Notes under the pieces: model-generated | The model's input: only the letters and a program-made list of their open reading frames with translations | Told to the model about the DNA's origin: nothing | Databases searched by the model: none | Source: Trichopria drosophilae | Lineage: Eukaryota > Arthropoda > Insecta > Hymenoptera > Diapriidae | NCBI GenBank assembly: GCA_030407085.1 | Contig: CM059582.1 | Span: 23,263,001 to 23,327,000 of the forward strand | DNA: 64,000 nucleotides | Reading direction: 5' to 3' | Program-made: the position numbers and the translations under genes | Part shown: one piece after another, positions 47,301 through 59,283 of the stretch | Layout of the letters: every line of letters starts with the position of its first letter | Numbering within the stretch: position 1 is the stretch's first letter

Positions 47301-49263
47301 GTAATATAATACCAACGTTACATTTTATCTAGTTGGATCAATTTCATATGAAATAGGACCTAATTAGTTTGTGCACATAATACGAGTTCTTCAGCAAGTT
47401 TGCATGTTAAATTCATTCACTAATTTTCAAACATATATTCCAACTTTTCCTGAAGCTGTTTGTACATTTCCGTACACGCCGAAAAGTTCGAATAAAAGTT
47501 TCTCACGTTTTCGATGCCGATTTAAACGGGTAATCTTGTGAAATGCGTATCTCACGGCGAAATTTATATGAATTCCATATACTCGCATACATATTTTATT
47601 TTTCTGCAGCCAGTTACCGTAAATACTTGATTTATTCCAGATTTTAGGTCAACTTTAAAAGGTTAATACCCTAAGAAATAATTAAACATTACTATATTTA
47701 TTTTAAAGATACTTTTTTTAACTAAAAATTACAAATATTTTTAGAAAGCTTTTACAATAACTTTATTTATTTTACATAAATTTAGTAAATTTCATTAAGA
47801 CAGTTGTCACGAAATGGGCGGAGATACAGTTCGTGCAGAAGATATTTGTAATCTTTCTTTGGGCCATCCGAAACGAGGATCCTATAGATCAGTGAAACAC
47901 TCGTGTAATGCACATAGATCTGCATACATATAGATTTATTCGCGTGTGCAAATGTATAGCCTCGAAAAAGTAGTTTTGGCTACGGTCCAAAATTCCAAGC
48001 AGTGGTGTCGCCAAAATTACGACTTGAATTCTATTGGCTTGTAATGAAATTTTAAAACTATGGCAAAATATTCGACTCACTCCATTAATATTCTCCCTCA
48101 TCGTCATCGCAACATCTGTATGGATAAATAATGACGTGAATATTTTATCGTTTTTTAATATTCTTTTTGAACAAGTTAATTATTCTAGCTGAAAATACGT
48201 TAATAAATTTGATTCGTTTACAAGGGAGTTTAATTAATACATAGCGTTGAGAGTTTTATGTTAAAAAACATAAATATTTAAACACCCGACTGGAAATTCA
48301 GAATTGTAAATTTTTAAAACTCCCCAGGCACAGTATTAACTATAATGTAATCCGAATTATTTAACCCTTGAAACATTGCGGTCTCATCTTCACTTAGTAA
48401 CTTTATTAAGTAAAGTTGGTATTAAAAAGGCAAATTATTTATAAATAGCAGATATTTGCTGTTATAAAAACATATTTAAAGATTTTAATATTTATTTTTA
48501 GCAAAATTGTTGAAAATAATCAAATAGCAAACAGAAATTTTTGGATATTTATCTCATTACTTATTGATTCGTTGAAATTCGTATTAAGGGATTTTTCTGA
48601 TCGATGGTTCGTAATACTTAGTTGAATTTTCAAGATTATATTCCAATAATGTGGATTACAGGTTGTAAATTTATTGAGTTAATTTCAAACTTTTTATAAC
48701 AAAGAGGTTTAGGGTCACTCGATACAAATTTAGACAAAGACATAAAAGATAGTTTAGAAAAATAATCTTACTGCACTCATTTCGCCTTATTACACAATTT
48801 CATGTTGGTAGCGTAACTTTTTACCTATTAGGTGCCACTTCCGATTATCTACCTTCAAATTTTTTACATTGTGATCAGTATATTACTCAATTATCATGTT
48901 AATCACCAAATAACAAATTTTAACTGTATTTATGACGTAAAACTGATTTTTTCAATGAAAAATTTCAATTAAAAGGAATCATTCTTAAATCTACGGGAGT
49001 AAATTTTAAGTCCTAAATTCGAAGTTTTACACTCCAGAAGATTAAAATATCACCATTTATTAGACTGAACAGGTTACTCGAATCGGTTTAGAGGGTGGGA
49101 GGTTTTAAGAGTAAGTAGATCTTAATGCATTGCTTAAATATTAAGTTACTCTTTCTGTACTCTGTTTTATCCCAGACAATATTTGTATACTAAATAATTT
49201 TAGGAAATACACGAGGAGAATAAAAAGTATAGTTAGTAAATATTGTTTTTAGAATTCAACATC
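44328..49263. other. Long AT-rich stretch, no recognisable genes
   Basis: At 44570-44630 a short GC-richer patch can fold (GCAGGG...CCCTGC and GTTGGTG...CACCGCCAAC) but is not a recognisable RNA. A CCCAGACAA word at 49171-49179 resembles the end of the 27.6 kb element. The frames at 44302, 45297, 46021 and 47889 are chance-type. Confidence 0.45.
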
Positions 49264-49390
49264 CCCAGACAGCACAAAATGTTTTGTTACATACCAAATA
49301 CGTTACTGATATATAACGGTTATGAAGTCGGACATTTTTACATTCCTGCAACATAACCGTTATATATTTGCAACGCCTGTGCTGTATGGG
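49264..49390. mobile_element. 127-bp MITE with CCCAGACAGCACA ends
   Basis: The left end CCCAGACAGCACA and the inverse complement of the right end, CCCATACAGCACA, differ at one base. Inside, ATATATAACGGTTATG (49309-49324) and CATAACCGTTATATAT (49352-49367) are exact inverse complements. It is a compact foldback element without coding capacity. Its end word resembles CCCAGACAA of the 27.6 kb element, so the two may be related. Confidence 0.75.
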
Positions 49391-49613
49391 TCATAAGGTG
49401 CAACAATATCTAACATCATTTTTTTATGTAAATGATTTAAGGCGATCAAATTTTTTTCTAAAAGGACTACCCTTCTATAAGTTCACAAATATTTCGACCA
49501 CATACTGCGCATATTCCTTGAAAAGTGTGTTATCAGACGTTGCAACATATTATTGATTAAGGAGACTTAATTTTTCATCTCATGATAACAAATTGATGTC
49601 GATAAGGATTTTT

Positions 49614-49721
49614 TTATCCAACACAAGGTAAATTGTCAGGGTAATGGTTTCGAAAGGTTGGCCAGGGATCGATGGAAGGTAAATGTTTCATCCTGCTAGT
49701 GTCGGTAACCATAACCGACTG
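49614..49721 (-). CDS. Candidate terminal exon, weak
   Basis: On the minus strand a CTTTTCCAG acceptor is followed by 35 open codons to TAA. They read QSVMVTDTSRMKHLPSIDPW and then a Pro/Asn-rich segment ending LPCVG. The composition is protein-like and the patch is GC-richer than its flanks. No family is recognised. It lies on the same strand as the transmembrane exon 7 kb upstream in that direction and starts in phase 0, whereas that exon ends in phase 2, so they do not join directly. Confidence 0.2.
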   Translation of the reverse strand, partial: QSVMVTDTSRMKHLPSIDPWPTFRNHYPDNLPCVG

Positions 49722-49739
49722 CTGGAAAAGCGGAAACTA

Positions 49740-52385
49740 CTTTTCCGAATTACAGTTTTATCTTCGTCGATAAAAGAAACTTGTTTTTCATAAATTGTGC
49801 AGTTGCCTTGAATTACCATCGCCTGGAAAATTTATTCCCATCATTTATTAAATTCACTTTTCATCTTTATCATCTTTCTATTTTCTCTTTGACGTGGAGT
49901 GGAATTACCTTGAATCTTATTTGTTCAATGAAGAAAAATATGGTCCGACTTTCATAAATCAATACCCGCTTAATATAAATAAATGCAACGCAACCTTTTC
50001 CGTCAACTGATCTTCTTCATTATTACTAAGACGAGTGGCAGAAAAATCGTGTCATCATTAATATGAGCAAGTGAAAAAATCATGTAGCAATGAAAAATAA
50101 AAATTGTATGTGTAAAATAAAAATGAAATACGTATGTGTGCATAATTAAACAAACTCTCGACTATAGATCAACAATTCCCGTTACAAGGTATTTAAAAGA
50201 ACCAAAGATTTACGTAGATTATTTAAGACACAAATGTGGACAGTAAACAAAAATTTTACTTTTATAAGTAAGATATAGGTTCAACCCTTTCTGAATGATT
50301 ATACTTGATTGCTATATAAATACGATTAACTCTTAAAAGTGAATATTATGATTTGTTGGTAAGATGGTCCAAAATAATAATAAGAAAGAAAAGTTAGTTA
50401 ATAACATTTCAGCGACTAATCGATGCTTCCTTCCATTACTGTAGCACTTAATCTAAGTCTATTTTCGAATTGTAATAAAATAATTTAAATTTGTTAGGTC
50501 CAAACGTTTGTTTATGCAAATGTTATACTTAAATCACAAGATATTCTCCCTCAAATTTGGTTTTCCAATCATTTTACGACACACTTACGTTGGTAAAACT
50601 GCCACATGTTACTGCAGTAAGTTCATGATTTTAACTAACCTATAGTACAACTAATGAAGCCACCCATTAGTTACCAAAATATTGATAACTAATCAACTTT
50701 CTTTATTATTTAATGCTATGGATTATCTGATCAATAAATCAAAATTTTAGAAGAATTACTAATATTTGGTTATCGTTACTACTTCCTACTAAAAGTGAAG
50801 GAATAATAACTAATCAGTAAAGCATTATTTATTGCATCAAACATACTATAAATTTAAAAAAAGTAAGAGTTGCAAAATAATGTTTAATGCAATTGTTAAT
50901 TAATAATTCATTTCGAAGATTAATTATGATCTGATACAAATAAAACATAATTTTCATTTGTATTACAAAATCGAATAGACGAAATATTTATGTTCTAAAA
51001 AAGTTTTTAATGACGACTGACGCCTAAATTAATTTTTAAAAAGAAAGATTATATTTTTCAATTTGTAATATATTTTCTAAAGCTTGTTATGCTATTTTTT
51101 GAGCCATTGGCTCTTGATTGAAGAATATTAAGTAGTTATTTTAAGAATGGATAACCCAGAAAAATAATTAATAATGAAAATGTTCTATTTCCATATGAAT
51201 TTTGCAATATTCTGTGTTAATGCAATTTAGAATATAAAGTAAAGGAAGACATAAAGAATCTTTGAATGCACATAAATTTAATTTTCAGTTGAGTGAATTT
51301 TAATTGTGTTCGTAAATATTATAAATTAAGTCTTAAAAAACTATAACTTTCAGAATATTGTTTTCAAAGTTGTTTATTCTAGTAATCAAATTTTCCAGTT
51401 TTGTACACAAATCATTCGCGGAATTATTCATTTTACCAACAAAGAAAAGCTGATTTATTTTTCGTAAAACTTACTTGAATGTAGCGAAATAAAAAAGTTT
51501 TTATTGGTAAAAAATACTAACAAATGTTGCTTGAAAATCTGCGTTCTGTGTTGAATAGAGTGTGTAAAAGGTATAAAGGAAAAAAGGGAAAATTTATGTT
51601 AATAACTCATTAGTTTCTATATTTGAAATTATAACTTTTCGGAAACATAATTCCGGACTAAAAAATGTCAAGGCAAGTATGATAGGTTTGAAAATATGGT
51701 GAAATTAACAAGAATTTTTATTAGAATAATTTCGACATTGCTTTTTAAAATTTAATAAAAAAGACACAAACGTAATAATTTCAAAGCTGTATTCCAAAAA
51801 ATCAACCCATTATTTATTCTGTATTGTTTGTGCATTCTTTAGATGATAAGTACAATTGTTATTATTATTATTAGAAAGTAATTGCGTAACAATGCTCTAT
51901 GCAAGTGTCTATAATGGAATAATTATTAGTGACATTATACTTGACCCATATTTCTCGTATTTTCTATTAAGATATATACACAGAATGAAGTCATGCATAT
52001 TACACAATTATAAAATAATGAATAAATTATATTCAATCATTAGTGATAATTATGACTTTTGTTATTTGCATAAATATCAAAGTAAATAATTTGTTCTGAG
52101 CAATGTAAATTTTTATTATTTTATATTATCCACATTAATATTTAATATTTGTTTGCTTTCAACAATGTTGTTTTATCAGTATTTATTTTAGCAATTTTAA
52201 ATTAGAAAATTACCTTTTTCATTGAAAGTTTACTGATATTTTCTCATAATTTTGAAGAGCTTTATTTTCAATTTTCGATGTTCAGTTCTACATCATCCCT
52301 TTGCAAATGTATTGTCCATTGTTAAATGAAAGTGAATATGTTATCAAGAAAATTAAATTGTTAACGGTGAAAGACACCAAACATA
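49740..52385. other. Long AT-rich stretch, no recognisable genes
   Basis: Nothing beyond AT-rich intron- or intergenic-type sequence. The frame at 51856-52089 has chance-type composition. Confidence 0.5.
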
Positions 52386-53010
52386 ACACTGGTCAACACA
52401 AAAATTTTATAGAGTTAAAAATTGCTAATCGTTGTTAATTTTGGGTCGATAAATCCGAATCTGATATTGCACAAAGCGTAATTTCCTCCATTGTTTGAGG
52501 AAGTATATCTTTCAATAGAAACAAGATAAAAGATTCAATGATAGCTTAAAAGGAAGCTTGTAACTTCTATTTTACGAATAGAAAATTGTTATACGACCTG
52601 GTAAAAAATTATTATCTTACCTTGTAAACATATTATAAAACATGTATATTACATTCGATTTCAGACAGATCAAAGGAGCAGTAGTGACAGTTTTAGGTGA
52701 GACAACATTTTGCGCATAAAAACCAATGCCCATTTAAGACAATTATTTTTTAATAGATCGTATAACAATTTTCTTTTCATGAAATGGAAGTTTCATTTTA
52801 AGCAACCATTGAAGCCTTTATCGTATTTCTATTGAAAGATATACTTCCTCTAACAATGGAGAAAATTAGGTTTTTTGCAACTTTATCCCCATATTACATA
52901 GAAACAAGAGCTACTAAAAAAATGTTCACTGTCGGATTTGAATTCAGCAAAAAATATTAGCTATTTTCATCTCTGTAACATTCAATTGTCTCAAATTTGT
53001 TGACCAGTGT
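52386..53010. mobile_element. 625-bp foldback element with ACACTGGTCAACA ends
   Basis: The ends ACACTGGTCAACA (52386) and TGTTGACCAGTGT (ending 53010) are exact inverse complements apart from one base. The arms stay alignable inward for about 235-275 bp. Shared words in order are CCTCCATTGTTTGAGG / CTCCATTGTTAGAGG, AAGTATATCTTTCAATAGAAA (one base over the shared 20-mer), GCTTAAAA-GAA, then AGAAAATTGTTATACGA-CT. The unpaired centre is about 110 bp (52625-52735). No transposase frame is present. The end sequence is reminiscent of Tc1/mariner-type ends, but a TA duplication is not clear. Confidence 0.85.
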
Positions 53011-53486
53011 ACTTATTACTGCATTTTATACAAATTAAATATAAGAGCTTTATTTTTGTTTACAGTTAAATATACGTGTAATATTTTCCAAGTCTAGTAG
53101 TTTTCTATTTACAATAATTTCGAACTAGTGTATCTACTCAGAGGCCTGAAAAAGATTTGAATGAAAAGAGTCATATTTATGTATATAAAAGTTAATTGGT
53201 CGCAATTCAACACCGGTAGTGAACTGTATATAAATAATAATTTCTCCTCGTAATTTCATAAATGAATAAATTTAGAATTAATATTTCTTGGTATCAACGA
53301 GTAAATTAAAGATTAACAAATTTTAAGAGAGATCGTATTTGGCCTACATCACGTGTTTGTGGAGTAACCATCATAAATTTTAATAAATGAAACTCGACTT
53401 TCTGTTACGGTGGATGAATAATTAATAAATTAATATAAACTATTTATCAGCGAAAAGTAAGAAACAATATGCTTTAAAAAAATGCA

Positions 53487-54255
53487 AGTGGTAGTGTACT
53501 GATCCAGTACTGAAAATCAGTACTGGTTTTCGATACGGAAGTAGAATTACTAGCACTGATAATGTAATCGAACTGTTGAGGTACTAAACTGGTACTGAGT
53601 CAGTACGGTCATTCGGCATTAAGTCAGTACTAATGGTAGCGTAACTACAACAGTTCATCATCCTAACCGTCAGACCTGATGGATGCAAACCAATTAATAT
53701 TGAAAAGTGGCGTCAATTAATACTAACATGGTACTGTTGTATAGTACTGACATTCAGCAATTCGTGTTAGTATAACTTGTATCTCGTACTATCAGTGAGT
53801 CTTAGTAGTTGCGAATTAATCAATACTTCCAAATGGTGTCAATTAATACTGACTTGATAATGTTACGTAGTACTGACTTTAGGGGATTGAATCAATACCC
53901 ATCGAGAGTATCTAGTGGTACTAACATAGTCTGATATTGGATACTGATAACCACCGAGCTTCATAACCAAATATCAGATTCTAAACAGTATTTGTGTGGC
54001 ATTGCAGTTCTGCATGACCTCCAAATATTAGTACTACTAAGCGCCAGTATCTCATTTGAAGTGATTATAGTCGATTGCTGGTGCAAATTAATTTATGAAC
54101 TGTCAACTGTACTACCATTTTGTAATTAGTACTGATGTAGTACTAGACCGTTAGTGCTTATTTCGGTATTATGGCAGCTAGTAACGGCGTAGTATAGTAT
54201 CAGAAGTACACGACTTCGAAGTATAGTACTGCATCAGTACAGTGCCAGTATTTAA
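53487..54255. mobile_element. Element saturated with CAGTACTGA words
   Basis: The ends GTGTACTGATCCAGTACT (53494 on) and, reading inward from about 54245, CTGTACTGATGCAGTACT are nearly identical in inverted orientation. Between them AGTACT, CAGTACTG, TCAATTAATACT and GGTACTGA-type words recur more than twenty times in both orientations. No coding frame is present. Its architecture matches the elements at 27.6 and 41.0 kb, but the motif differs. Confidence 0.8.
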
Positions 54256-56400
54256 ATTTCTATGCTTAGTAGCCAACAGTATAAAATATTTATGCTGATT
54301 GTTTTGACAATTATTATTGACATAATGTCAATAAATTACTGAAATAATTATAGGCGTTCTTTTGTTTTTATACTGCATCACAATACCGGAAAACTTCTTG
54401 TTTTGCTTTTTTATTAACATATACAAAAATTGTTTAAAAGGATTGTTAATAGAATAATTGGTATTCTTAGAACATATTGCATTTTTAATCCCTAAGTATA
54501 ATGTTGTCTATATAAAACCGATTCGACACTAGAGTACGAGCTATCGTTTCAGGGATTGAAATGATAATTCTGTTAAAACACAAATTATCACATTGTGGAA
54601 ATTTCTTGATTAATGTTCGCTTATATTTGACTTATTTGTTAATAAATATTTGTTATTCCTATTCAACATTAAAACATAGGCCTTTTGTGTATCTTAAAAA
54701 CTCGTGAAATGATTTAAATTCGTTTGATCAATTATAAACTAATATAGTTAAACATAAATTATAATTCTTTTTAACTTGACTAATCACAAATTTGTAATAA
54801 AATAATACTTTTATGCAATTTTAAAAGCGCGATCCTGCATGGCGATATGAATTTATTATTTATTAAAAGGCGTTTTATTCAAAGAATTTCTTATATTAAG
54901 TACCTGCCCGCAGAAAAATTATAAATAGATTGTATCAAACCCAGGAAGTAGCTCTGGCTCTGACAAACTTAAAATAGCGATTAAAATTTGAAATCTTTTA
55001 AAAGAATAAACTGTTTACAAACAGGTAAACATCTATTGCAGCTTCGAGAATATTTATTAATAATGTCTGGATTAAAGCTAACGGGACAGTTATTAGAAAC
55101 AGGCTTACTCACATTAGACTGTAGAGATTTTAAAAATGTTGTGCTCTACAAAAATGTTGTGCACTTTTTTTTGTATCATTTTTAACATTTGAAAATCATT
55201 AGAATAATTTATTATCACTAAATTCTCTACAAAATTATATAAGAATATTCTTCAAGCTGTGATAAAAGTTTACCAGTTAACAAAAATCGTTCGTTTTTAT
55301 ATTTAGAATTTTTACAGGCTTTTGAAACTTGTGCGCGTCGTAAATTACTTTCTGGTAAAATTTACTTACAATTTTTTGACGTGTAGTTTCCAACTAAAAA
55401 TTCGAGGTTAAAAATTGCAAAACATAAACTCATATTTTGAATTCTGAATACTCCAATCAACAGAGCATATTCAAAAATCATAAATTACAAGTCAATATTA
55501 ATCAAGTTTCCTATTGAGAATGAAGCACGAAAATCAACAAAAAAATGTCTATCTCTGTGATTTGACAGGAATGGCTACTCTACTGAATGTGTTTTTGTTA
55601 AAAAATTTGTAATACGTTGTTAGTTCCTTATAGGGTCGCTAGGAGTCTTCATCAGATATGAGAGCATATAAATTCGGGTTTTCCCATTCTTTTCACCTCC
55701 GTATACGTGTAAATCTGCGTTTCTTGATTACCTTCAGATATTAATGTTTTTTTTAACAAATAGTCATTTTTTGACAATTATTAAACCGTGATTTTTGGCA
55801 TCCCTTAAACAATTTTCTTCAGGCAGTGGCAATAATTTTAACCGACATTTCTCCACCAAGTTCTGGTGGATAATTATGATTCCTTTTTAAATAAATTTCA
55901 AAATCTCGTTATGCCCTGCTTAGAAATTCGTGTCAAATTGTATTTAATTTCGGACTGATTCACAATCGCATTTTGGTGCACAAAATCATCTTGAATAATA
56001 ATTATTATTATTTAAATTCAACCTTACATTTTATGTTTAATAAATTTATCCTCAACTTCAGGATAGAAAACAAAAAATTTCTAAAATCTCAACTTTATCA
56101 GAGGAAGTAAAAAAGTTACATTGAAGATATGGATAATAATCCTAATTTATAACGAATAATAAGCAATAATAGAATTCGTTATTATCCCTATTTAATATAT
56201 GAACAAAGTTAGTATTCAAAATAAATTACATATACAGCGATCAATTTATATTAATTAAAAAGTTGGTTATACATATGGATAATCCCTTTGGTTACGAGTT
56301 ATTATTGACATTAAACATATAGAAACATTGACAATAACAACATCACATTTAGATACATTCTATACTTTTCAAAAAATGTAAACAAATTGTTTGAAATTTA
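54256..56400. other. AT-rich stretch without recognisable genes
   Basis: Nothing supported. The 65-codon plus frame at 54988-55185 lacks motifs. Confidence 0.5.
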
Positions 56401-56821
56401 CCATAAAAAACTACCCTCATCCCTTTTTCAAAAATAAACAGCTTCTATTTTCATTACCTTTCATTTGAATGAAATATTTAAAACCGATAGTCGCTGCCGG
56501 TATTAATATACTCCAGAAATGCAGCGAAATATTAAAAACATAAAAACTTATGATCTCTTCATAAAGTCTGATGTATGATGTATTTTCTAGGTAATAATGC
56601 AGCCGGCCTTCTCTTACGCTACCGAATCTCGGAATAAATGCACACAATCGATGGAAGACGCATACCGGTATAAAATCTAGCAGCAGAGCAAAAGCCAAAT
56701 AAAAGCGAAGCGAATAATTTTTTTCATCATGCAACGTGTACGGTATTCATTGTCATGCCACTTTTTATCACTCGTCTTAGCCGGGCTTATTATGTCGTTA
56801 ATAAATTTTCCATCTACTCAC

Positions 56822-57063
56822 CCCAGTGCCTTTGTGCTGATAAGGGGAGTCTTGAGACTGAGAAAACCATTTTTCTTGGTTGTCTGGTGTTGGTTAGGAC
56901 CTTCCCTACTATCGACCTGATCTTCAAGGTCAGAATCTCGTTGTTTGGACCTTCTGGCTCGAAGGTAGAGCCACGCTGCTAATCCCAAACCCACCAAAAC
57001 TCCCAGTGCTCCTAATGTTCCGAAAACTGCCGTCAATATGACGTCCCTTCGCTCCATTCCCAC
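56822..57063 (-). CDS. Transmembrane-segment exon of a synaptotagmin-like membrane protein (tentative)
   Basis: This is the best exon in the window. On the minus strand CAACTAATTATTCGCAG (branch site CTAAT plus acceptor) precedes the exon, and GCACTGGG|GTGAGT is a near-perfect donor. The exon is 242 nt, starts in phase 0 and ends after two bases of a codon. An internal ATG (57055-57057) may be the start, giving MERRDV. Residues 6-32 form one hydrophobic helix with regularly spaced glycines (GTLGALG, LVGLGLAAW), a glycine-zipper pattern. Then come a basic juxtamembrane cluster (RARRSK), an acidic segment (DSDLEDQ), a polar linker and FLSLKTPLISTKALG. A short N-terminus, one helix and a basic collar fit synaptotagmin-type proteins or other small single-pass proteins. 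The C2 domains that would settle it are not seen here. A short in-frame extension upstream (from about 57105) is probably intron. Confidence 0.72.
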
Positions 57064-59252
57064 CTGCGAATAATTAGTTGATTTAAGTCCATTGTACTGG
57101 AGCATAATACCTGCTATAACCTATATCGAAATATGCCTTATTATATATCCTGCATTGTGTCGTAACATAAAAGAAAGATTATGCAAGAGAAGTAAATTTT
57201 CACAATAATCTCATCTTCCCATTGTTATCGATACGATAAGTCGGACTTTTTTCATTCATTCAACGTACTTTATGCATCCTCTGCAGATAATCTACTTCAG
57301 AAAAACTGTTAAATGTCAAATTGTTATTACTATTTTGATAATATGGAGAGAAGGAAAAAAAAACTTGATTTGAAAAAAAAAAATATTTTACTTTCAAAAA
57401 AATTGGAGATAGTCACCTTTGAATGTTTAATTAAAAAAGTTTGCTATAACATTTCAGATAGATATGTATTGGCTTAGTTCACTATATTTATGGGCGTAAA
57501 CTAGATGACGTTCGAAGGATAAATGAAACAGAATCAACTTTCCTCAGTGATTAGGTAGCAGCGTCATTAATATTCTCTACAGCCCAAAGCCCATCAAGGT
57601 AAGCTTAATCAACCCTGATTATATTTTGTTTCAAATGATTACTTTCACACGAACTTAATTTTGTGTAATCAAGATAACATTTGTTTAATGTAAGTATTAG
57701 TTTAAAAAAAAATTAATTATTACGTCCAGGGCATGGATATCATTAAGTCTGCTGAAGAGTATAGAATAACATCCGGATGCGAAATATATTTTTACAATAG
57801 TTCTATTTATAAGCGCTAGATGGATGTTTCCTTTCAATATTAAACCCAATAGTTATCAGATCCAAAATTTTACGTATAAAAAGATCATGATTTATTGCGT
57901 TTTAGGTGGATGTCCCTTTTCGACATTTCTTGAAAAATATATTTTGCTTATCTGCATTGTCGTATTTAATACTCTTACAAATTGTTCGTTCGCGGAGTGT
58001 ACTTTTTTAAACTCCAATTAGTTCTAACGTTCTCAAAAATGCAATTGTTATTTTTTTCGAGAAATTTTGTCTTAAATATAGCATATAAATTAAATGCATG
58101 TTCTTGAGATTCCCATCATAATTTTACACCACCTTTCAAAGAATCTTCCACTATTTCAAGTTTATCATTTTCTAAGACTTTATATGTTACCAAATATTTG
58201 TCCATTTTTTGTTATTACAATTTAATTGTGCAATTTTAGCATTTTTACTTTCATTTAGTGAATGACCGCAACCTCAGCCAATTTTGCATTTATATCTTCA
58301 ATATTAGTTAAAGGTTTTTCTAATTATTTATTTACGATAATAATATGTTTGTCTGCAATATGACTATCTATTTTATCCCCTTGACTTTGTGATCATGTAA
58401 TTCTTTTGCTAAATTTTCTGACAAATATATTAAGAAATGGAAATCATATTCACATGAATCACAAGTTGGCGATAATGCCGTTGTTGAAAAAAGATAAGCA
58501 CGAACGAAATATTTTAAAGATCTTTTAAACCTTCAAAAAGATTTGTAAGATAGAAGATAAAAGAGAAAAAATCAAGATAATTTTTTAATAACATTCCTGA
58601 GTTGTCAATGCAGGTGATTACAAAAATACTAATTGAACCATCAGTAAATGGAAAACCGCATTTTAATAGTATCCGAGCAAAAAATGCATGGAAGTATTTG
58701 ATTGTTTTTACGTTCAGGAAAAATACAATGTCATCTGCATTCGTCAAAATTTAGCCATATTTTAAAATTAAAGGCGTTCCACTGCCTCAATGCAAGTGTA
58801 AGAAAGGAGTACAGTTAGTAGGAGGGCTGAATGTACATTATTCTATTAAACAACTAATGTATTTATTGGTCATACAGGTGTTTACATTTATTATTACTAC
58901 CTGTACTATATTTTTATAATTACTATGGGTGTTTAATCGATATTAACAGCGTCATGGATATCATCGTGTTAAAAATAAAACATTTGTTTTTGCATAATAA
59001 CCATTATCAAGGTTTTCCGCAAAAGCATCTTTTAAAAGCAAACACTATTTTTTACATCCACTCCAGACGTAATTACAATTTAACAAAAACTCCACAAACA
59101 TAATCCGAGGGATATAAATAAAAAAATCTACGACATTTTTAAAAATACACATATGTCGTAGAGCTTCTTTAAGGTACTTAAATTTTGCTTAATAAACGTT
59201 TTAGAAATTGTCATCGGGACACCTTGATATTTGTTTATAACGTGTCTAACAA
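57064..59252. other. AT-rich stretch, weak exon signals only
   Basis: At 57583-57598 a 16-base segment lies between CTCTACAG and a strong donor CAAG|GTAAGC on the plus strand, but such a microexon cannot be supported alone. The frames at 57824-58021 and 58514-58747 are chance-type. Confidence 0.4.
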
Positions 59253-59283
59253 CGCCAAAGCTCAGGTGGTTCGGATTCCACCT
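59253..59283 (+). repeat. tRNA-like arm, probable SINE remnant
   Basis: AGGTGG-TTCGGATT-CCACCT forms a perfect 6-bp stem with an 8-base loop, like a T-arm with one extra loop base (GGTTCGgATTCC). The preceding AAAGCTCA resembles tRNA sequence. No cloverleaf can be completed, so it is not an intact tRNA. Confidence 0.4.

Noticed and set aside
56417..56734. 105-codon minus frame just downstream of the transmembrane exon
   Set aside because: A frame of this length is expected by chance a couple of times in 64 kb of this composition. It has no splice borders and no motif, though the patch is slightly GC-richer.
57583..57598. 16-base microexon between CTCTACAG and GTAAGC on the plus strand
   Set aside because: Such signal pairs occur by chance in long introns, and there is no coding or conservation evidence.
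59253..59283. Possible functional tRNA
   Set aside because: Only one arm folds; no acceptor stem, D-arm or anticodon arm can be completed.
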